DNA of 8,500 bases from an uncultured Campylobacter sp. (GTDB lineage Bacteria > Campylobacterota > Campylobacteria > Campylobacterales > Campylobacteraceae). Below the pieces are notes generated by a model. The model saw only the letters and a list, made by a program, of their open reading frames with translations. It made no database searches and was not told the DNA's origin. Shown here one piece after another: positions 7,601 to 8,500 of this stretch (positions are counted from its first letter, which is position 1; every line of letters starts with the position of its first letter). Made by a program: the position numbers and the translations under genes. The stretch covers positions 1-8,500 of the forward strand of contig CALEHZ010000345.1 in NCBI GenBank assembly GCA_937875715.1, given 5' to 3'.

Positions 7601-7675
7601 GCGGGAATAGCTCAGTGGTAGAGCACAACCTTGCCATGGTTGGGGTCGCGAGTTCGACTCTCGTTTCCCGCTCCA
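7601..7675 (+). tRNA. tRNA-Gly (anticodon GCC)
   Basis: A full cloverleaf can be drawn by eye. The acceptor stem is GCGGGAA (7601-7607) with TTCCCGC (7665-7671). The D stem is GCTC/GAGC. The anticodon stem is CAACC (7626-7630) with GGTTG (7638-7642), around the loop TTGCCAT with anticodon GCC at 7633-7635. The variable loop is GGGTC. The T arm is GCGAG/CTCGT with loop TTCGACT. The discriminator T7672 is followed by an encoded CCA (7673-7675). It reads GGC and GGU codons. The gene has its own strong promoter directly upstream. The flgA reading frame runs through it in the same direction. Confidence 0.98.
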
Positions 7676-8310
7676 TCTTTTTACTTCTATTTTTATTTTC
7701 AAGTCTTTTTAGCGTTACGATAAAAGAGAGTTTAACAGAGCTTTTGAGCCAAAAATATCCAAATATTCAAGTTGAATTTTTAGAAATTCAAACGCCAAAA
7801 AATCTGCCAAATGACATCGCCACTTATGTTTTAAAAGAAGTGATGATTACAAGCATAAATGGCGTAAATGGCGGCGCAAAGGCTGTTTTTGATAATGGCG
7901 ACGGCATCACAAGCATCAATTTTAAATTTGAAATATCTGCAAAAATGCCTGTGCTAATTGCTACCAGCGACATTGCAAAAGGCGAAATTGTAAGCGATGT
8001 AAATGCGCAGATTTTGCTCACTCCATTTGAAAACTACGACAAAACCATGCTTGATAGCATGCCTGAAAATAAACTAGCCAAAAATAACATTAGAGCAAAT
8101 ACGCCAATTAAACTAAATAATATTTATGCGCCAAAAGATGTTTTAAAGGGCTCTACGCTGATTTTAGAAGTGCGTGATGGCTCGGTTGTTATTCAAAGTA
8201 GCGCAGTGGCTACAAGTGATGCAAATATCGGCGATACAATCGAAGTTCGTCAAGGCTCACTTCGCCAAAAAGCAAAAATTATTAGCAAAAATAAGGCTGT
8301 AATTGAATAA
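7636..8310 (+). CDS. flgA: Flagellar basal body P-ring formation chaperone FlgA, start overlapping tRNA-Gly
   Basis: FlgA is a periplasmic chaperone for assembly of the flagellar P ring (FlgI) around the rod. The C-terminal half matches the SAF domain: MPVLIATSDIAKGEIVSDVN at about residues 104-123, then a central NTPIKLNNI block, then the beta-rich tail with GDTIEVRQGS. A hydrophobic signal-peptide core IFLLLFLFSS lies right after the tRNA gene. The start is unresolved. ATG 7636, inside the tRNA anticodon arm, gives 224 aa and a plausible signal peptide (MVGVASSTLVSR then the core) but has no Shine-Dalgarno. GTG 7573 gives 245 aa, and AAGGA (7560-7564) stands 8 nt upstream of it, but it lies within the promoter and could only be read from moeA read-through. 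No ATG, GTG or TTG occurs between the tRNA end and the hydrophobic core. ATC at 7675 would be the only fallback (211 aa). The identification is firm and the start is not. Confidence 0.85.
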   Translation: MVGVASSTLVSRSIFLLLFLFSSLFSVTIKESLTELLSQKYPNIQVEFLEIQTPKNLPNDIATYVLKEVMITSINGVNGGAKAVFDNGDGITSINFKFEISAKMPVLIATSDIAKGEIVSDVNAQILLTPFENYDKTMLDSMPENKLAKNNIRANTPIKLNNIYAPKDVLKGSTLILEVRDGSVVIQSSAVATSDANIGDTIEVRQGSLRQKAKIISKNKAVIE

Positions 8311-8322
8311 AATTTGCAAAAA

Positions 8323-8333
8323 TATAGTAAAAT
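8323..8333 (+). promoter_or_regulatory. Possible promoter (-10 like) downstream of flgA
   Basis: TATAGTAAAAT carries two overlapping -10 candidates, TATAGT (8323-8328) and TAAAAT (8328-8333), in AT-rich sequence 12 nt after the flgA stop. It could serve a downstream gene outside the window or a short RNA ending at the hairpin at 8368-8400. There is no -35, so support is weak. Confidence 0.3.
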
Positions 8334-8367
8334 TTCGGCTTTTAATTTTGCTAGCGCCCCGTTGGGT

Positions 8368-8400
8368 CTGAATTTTCTGATTTTTAGAAAATTCAGTTTT
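8368..8400 (+). terminator. Hairpin with T tail, possible intrinsic terminator
   Basis: CTGAATTTTCT (8368-8378) pairs perfectly over 11 bp with AGAAAATTCAG (8386-8396) around a 7-nt loop, followed by TTTT (8397-8400). It lies 58 nt after the flgA stop. The stem is AT-rich, and the right arm is also part of the following repeat array, so it may be a repeat property rather than a dedicated terminator. Confidence 0.45.
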
Positions 8401-8500
8401 GAATTTTTGAATTTTTTGATTTTTAGAAAATTCAGTTTTAAATTTTCTGATTTTTAGAAAATTCAGTTTTGAATTTTTTGAATTTTTAGAAAATTCAGAA
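8379..8500. repeat. AT-rich tandem repeat array, unit about 31 bp, open at the window edge
   Basis: The core GATTTTTAGAAAATTCAG starts at 8379, 8418 and 8449. A variant with GAATTTTT in place of GATTTTT starts at 8480. The spacings are 39, 31 and 31 bp. The first interval is longer because of an extra GAATTTTT-like 8-bp element. Copies 1-3 are followed by TTTT. The linkers are AAATTTTCT or GAATTTTTT/GAATTTTTG variants. Linkers ending in TTTTCT can pair with AGAAAA in the next core to form hairpins. No coding potential is seen from 8311 to the end of the window. Function is unknown. Confidence 0.85.

Noticed and set aside
7601..7675. tRNA-Gly as an integration site of a mobile element
   Set aside because: No integrase and no duplicated tRNA 3' end was found in the window. 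Downstream is the conserved flagellar gene flgA, not foreign DNA.
6017..8021. Minus-strand open frames of 60-76 codons under dedA, moeA and flgA
   Set aside because: They are shadows of well-supported plus-strand genes and show no domain or start signal.
8379..8500. CRISPR array
   Set aside because: The repeats are near-contiguous tandem units with related AT-rich linkers, not identical repeats separated by unique spacers, and no cas gene is visible.

Overview
The window is AT-rich, densely packed bacterial DNA that looks like a Campylobacter or a close campylobacterotal relative. The grounds are codon use, a flagellar P-ring chaperone (FlgA), promoters with a strong -10 (GCTATAAT) but little -35, and short intergenic gaps. 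The species cannot be fixed from the sequence.

Left two thirds (1-5580, all minus strand): a complete-looking type I restriction-modification operon in the order hsdM (5580-4012), hsdS (3997-2822), hsdR (2751 to beyond base 1). HsdR runs off the window edge after 917 residues, so its C-terminus is not visible. The order M-S-R, the HsdM length (522 aa) and the spacing of the HsdR nuclease residues all point to the type IC (EcoR124I-like) family. hsdS carries three exact copies of a 12-bp repeat between its two target-recognition domains. This is the same kind of element that changes the recognition spacer of EcoR124I. The 70-nt gap before hsdR holds a perfect 20-bp palindrome plus extra copies of its arms.

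Centre (5581-5789): a divergent intergenic region with one promoter-like -10 facing each way, a 14-bp AT palindrome, and a direct repeat TTTAGCAA spaced 21 bp.

Right third (5790-8310, plus strand): a DedA-family membrane protein with a TTG start overlaps moeA (molybdopterin molybdenumtransferase) by 14 nt. A near-consensus promoter whose -35 box includes the moeA stop codon drives a tRNA-Gly(GCC). Directly behind the tRNA is flgA. Its frame is open through the whole tRNA gene, and no ATG, GTG or TTG lies between the tRNA 3' end and the hydrophobic signal-peptide core. The flgA start therefore appears to lie inside, or upstream of, the tRNA.

Right edge (8311-8500): a non-coding stretch with a possible promoter, a short GC-rich patch, a hairpin followed by T residues, and an AT-rich tandem repeat array (unit about 31 bp) that reaches the window edge.

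No novel defence system was seen beyond the type I R-M operon. The most interesting points are the hsdS spacer repeat and the tRNA-Gly/flgA overlap.
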